This document shows positions 51,195 to 52,994 of a stretch of DNA of 52,994 nt, piece by piece. The stretch covers positions 153,529 through 206,522 of the forward strand of contig NZ_QSIN01000003.1 of the NCBI RefSeq assembly GCF_003469205.1, given 5' to 3'. The notes under the pieces were generated by a model. It was not told the DNA's origin, made no database searches, and worked only from the letters and a program-made list of their open reading frames with translations. A program made the translations under genes and the position numbers. The DNA comes from Collinsella sp. AM33-4BH. GTDB taxonomy: Bacteria; Actinomycetota; Coriobacteriia; Coriobacteriales; Coriobacteriaceae. The first letter of the stretch is position 1, and each line of letters opens with the position of its first letter.

Positions 51195-51983
51195 ATGGAC
51201 CGAGCGGGACTCATCACCCTGGAGCAGGCCCGTGCGGCCGGGCTCTCCTTCGACGAGCCGGAGCCGAGGGCGTGCCCGCACTGCGGCGCCGCCCTCGATC
51301 CGCTCGGCGCGGCGCTGGCGGGCAGGGTCGCCTGGGTCTCCGCCGCCCCCTGCCCGTGCGAGGGCGCAGCCAGCGAGCGGGAGTCCGAGGCGCGAAGGCG
51401 CGCGGCCCTCGCCGCCAAGGAGGAGGCCGCCCGCCGGGAGAAGGCGCTCTCGTGCGCGGGCATCCCCAGGCGCTACTGGGCCGCCGAGGCCGACCGCCCC
51501 GAGTTCGCCGAGTACATCGCCTCGTTCGCCGGCAACGGGGGCGCCGGGCTCTACATACACGGGGGCGTCGGCGCCGGCAAGACGCACGCCGCCTCCGCCA
51601 TGGCCAGGCTGTTCGCCGAGGCCGGCTACGACGTCGCCTTCACGACGGCCAAGGGCATGCTCGAGCGCGTGAAGGCCACGTTCGACGAGGGCGGCACCGA
51701 GGCCGCCGTCGCGCGGTACGCCAAGTGCGACGTCCTCGTGCTCGACGACCTCGGCAAGGAGGACGCGACGGAATGGTCCGTCGGCACCGTGTTCAGCGTG
51801 CTCGATGCGCGCTACGAGGACATGCGCCCGACCATCGTCACGTCGAACTACGCGCCGGGCGCGCTGGCGGACAGGCTCGCAAGGCGCGGCGAGCGCGTCA
51901 CGGCAGAGGCGATCGCGAGCAGGATCTCCCAGACCTGCAGGACCGTCTACCTGGGCGGAAGGGACAGGCGCCGCCTCGGCTAG
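51195..51983 (+). CDS. DnaC/IstB-like helicase-loader ATPase
   Basis: The 262-residue protein has an N-terminal part with possible zinc-binding cysteines (CPHCG, PCPCEG) and a AAA+ domain: Walker A GGVGAGKTH, Walker B VLVLDDLG, sensor TSNYAPG and an Arg-rich C-terminus. This is the DnaC/DnaI type that loads the replicative helicase. The start is ATG 51195 with GGAAGGGG upstream. It follows the initiator gene at 14 bases, so both are one operon. Confidence 0.85.
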   Translation: MDRAGLITLEQARAAGLSFDEPEPRACPHCGAALDPLGAALAGRVAWVSAAPCPCEGAASERESEARRRAALAAKEEAARREKALSCAGIPRRYWAAEADRPEFAEYIASFAGNGGAGLYIHGGVGAGKTHAASAMARLFAEAGYDVAFTTAKGMLERVKATFDEGGTEAAVARYAKCDVLVLDDLGKEDATEWSVGTVFSVLDARYEDMRPTIVTSNYAPGALADRLARRGERVTAEAIASRISQTCRTVYLGGRDRRRLG

Positions 51984-52010
51984 CTTGTGCGCTTCCCGTG
52001 GAGGCGCGGA

Positions 52011-52032
52011 CGGCTCGACCCAGCTCGACCCA
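52011..52032 (+). promoter_or_regulatory. Tandem 10-bp motif, copy 3
   Basis: CGGCTCGACC-CAGCTCGACC (52011-52030) matches the motif at 49971-49992 and 48750-48769. CAATCGAAATCGCTATACA follows at 52055-52075, in the same relative place as the promoter of yjdF. Confidence 0.65.
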
Positions 52033-52184
52033 TCGCGGGCGGCCCCGATGCCCGCCGCAATCGAAATCGCTATACACGTCTTGGGCGGCGCCGGCGCGCC
52101 GGCACGCACGCCTGCTCCGACTCGCACCGTGCCCCCATCGCGAGGACGCCGCCCGCCAAGCAACAAACGAAAGGCGGAGGGCCC

Positions 52185-52718
52185 ATGGACGGCTTCGAGA
52201 GGATAACCGGCCGCGAGCACGACGGGCTCGTGGAGAAGTGCCAGGAGAACGGCTGGCTCAAGGTCGGCGGCTTCGACTGGCAGGACGACCCGTTCCTCGA
52301 GGAGTACCCCTACGAGTTCTCCCGCACGGACAGCGTCGACAGGCTCCGCGAGGCGCTCGGCTCGGGCAACTGGGCCATACGCCAGGGGTTCTGCTACCGC
52401 GACCTCGCGTTCATCCAGCAGGTGAACGGCGGCGACGAGTGGTGGACGCTCAAGCGCGACGGCGACGCGTGGACCGGCTTCGAGAGCTGGAGCTTCGGCG
52501 CCATCGCCCAGGAGCCCGAGCGGTTCGAGCGCGCCATGCGCGACATGTGCGAGGCGACGCCGGAGCAGTGCCGCAGCGGCGAGTGGGCCCATCTGCACGA
52601 GAAGGCTCCCGAGCCGCTGGCGCAGCGCGCCGCGTCCGCCCGCGAGGCGAGCCGCGCGCACGCCGGGCAGGAAGCCCGCGCCCCAATGGCGCGCGAGAGG
52701 GCCGTCGGGGCCGAATAG
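52185..52718 (+). CDS. Hypothetical protein of the mobile element
   Basis: A 177-residue acidic protein that I do not recognise. It has an aromatic, acidic middle (DDPFLEEYPYEF, QQVNGGDEWWTL) and a charged alanine- and arginine-rich end. ATG 52185 was chosen because GGCGGAGGG stands before it; the frame is open upstream in low-complexity GC-rich DNA. It has its own upstream motif and terminator, so it is a single transcription unit in the element. Confidence 0.7.
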   Translation: MDGFERITGREHDGLVEKCQENGWLKVGGFDWQDDPFLEEYPYEFSRTDSVDRLREALGSGNWAIRQGFCYRDLAFIQQVNGGDEWWTLKRDGDAWTGFESWSFGAIAQEPERFERAMRDMCEATPEQCRSGEWAHLHEKAPEPLAQRAASAREASRAHAGQEARAPMARERAVGAE

Positions 52719-52727
52719 GGACGACCG

Positions 52728-52746
52728 GGGCGCGAAGGCGCCCTTT
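52728..52746 (+). terminator. Rho-independent terminator
   Basis: GGGCGC / GCGCCC with GAAG loop, followed by TTTTT. Confidence 0.85.
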
Positions 52747-52774
52747 TTCATCTCGACTGGAAGGGAGGCGCGGG

Positions 52775-52994
52775 ATGGCGAGCGACTACGGGGACGAGGC
52801 GGGCGGCAAGCTGCTCGACTGGATGCTGAGGATCGGCCAGGAGGCCGGCGCCGAGGCAATGACGCGCAGCGCGAGGGAGCTCTCCGAGCGCCTCGCGGGA
52901 ATCCGCGGGACCATCGCCGGCGGGCGCGCCGAGCCCATCGCGGCCGACGGCGTGCCGGCCTACGCGAAGCTCAGCCTCGAGGAGCTCTCTGGGC
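52775..52994 (+). CDS. Partial hypothetical gene, cut by window end
   Basis: A frame of at least 73 codons starts at ATG 52775 with GGGAGG upstream: MASDYGDEAGGKLLDWMLRI, then GQEAGAEAMTRSARELSERL. Its acidic start followed by a helix would fit the N-terminus of a conjugation-related protein such as a PcfB/DUF3801-type member, but the part seen is too short to decide. Confidence 0.6.
   Translation, partial: MASDYGDEAGGKLLDWMLRIGQEAGAEAMTRSARELSERLAGIRGTIAGGRAEPIAADGVPAYAKLSLEELSG

Noticed and set aside
50814..52859. 681-codon open frame on the minus strand across the mobile element
   Set aside because: Antisense to the initiator, DnaC-like and hypothetical genes; Arg, Ala and Pro rich; crosses terminators and promoters. 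No domain.

Overview
The window looks like chromosomal DNA of a gut Coriobacteriia, most likely Collinsella or a close relative (inference from gene content, GC-rich actinobacterial codon use, an agmatine deiminase gene group, a LAxTG-type wall anchor, a second type II topoisomerase pair and Coriobacteriia-style regulators). No rRNA, tRNA or CRISPR array was seen.

Layout. 1-8 kb: two membrane proteins, then an agmatine deiminase / carbamoyltransferase / MFS gene group on the minus strand, a divergent TetR regulator and a second MFS gene; the same palindromic operator-like sequence lies at both controlled promoters. 8-18.5 kb: a fused ABC transporter, a rhodanese-tailed CoA-disulfide-reductase-like flavoprotein, a thiol-redox group (TlpA-like lipoprotein, membrane 4Fe-4S protein and a 48-residue CXXC protein missed by long-ORF searches), a two-component system and a GMP synthase without its glutaminase domain. 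Four copies of a 33-nt palindrome sit between these genes. 18.8-32.6 kb: a LuxR regulator and a 1455-residue wall-anchored surface protein, then a topoisomerase pair bracketed by two unrelated P-loop ATPases, each preceded by its own set of repeats, and a flavodoxin-like oxidoreductase.

32.8-39.3 kb: a TetR gene divergent from three tandem sirtuin-fold genes whose catalytic His position is Gln, Glu and Gln, as in class M sirtuins. The whole locus was duplicated; the second copy is broken and holds a radical SAM 'mobile pair'. 39.6-48.7 kb is a defence island: a single-chain restriction-modification-specificity enzyme with a tyrosine recombinase and a silent specificity cassette, then a graveyard (DUF3800, IS30-type transposase, AbiEii and AbiEi remnants around a large inverted repeat), then an intact Abi (AbiD/AbiF, HEPN) gene followed by two tandem promoter-hairpin-terminator units. 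I read these as two small RNA genes, possibly the RNA antitoxins of the Abi protein; this is the most interesting system in the window.

48.8-53 kb: a yjdF gene under a yjdF-type riboswitch, then the start of a very GC-rich integrative or plasmid-like element: two excisionase/AlpA-like HTH proteins, a replication-initiator-like protein with iteron-like repeats inside its gene, a DnaC-like ATPase and two unknown genes, the last cut by the window end. A recurring tandem 10-bp motif precedes three of these transcription units.
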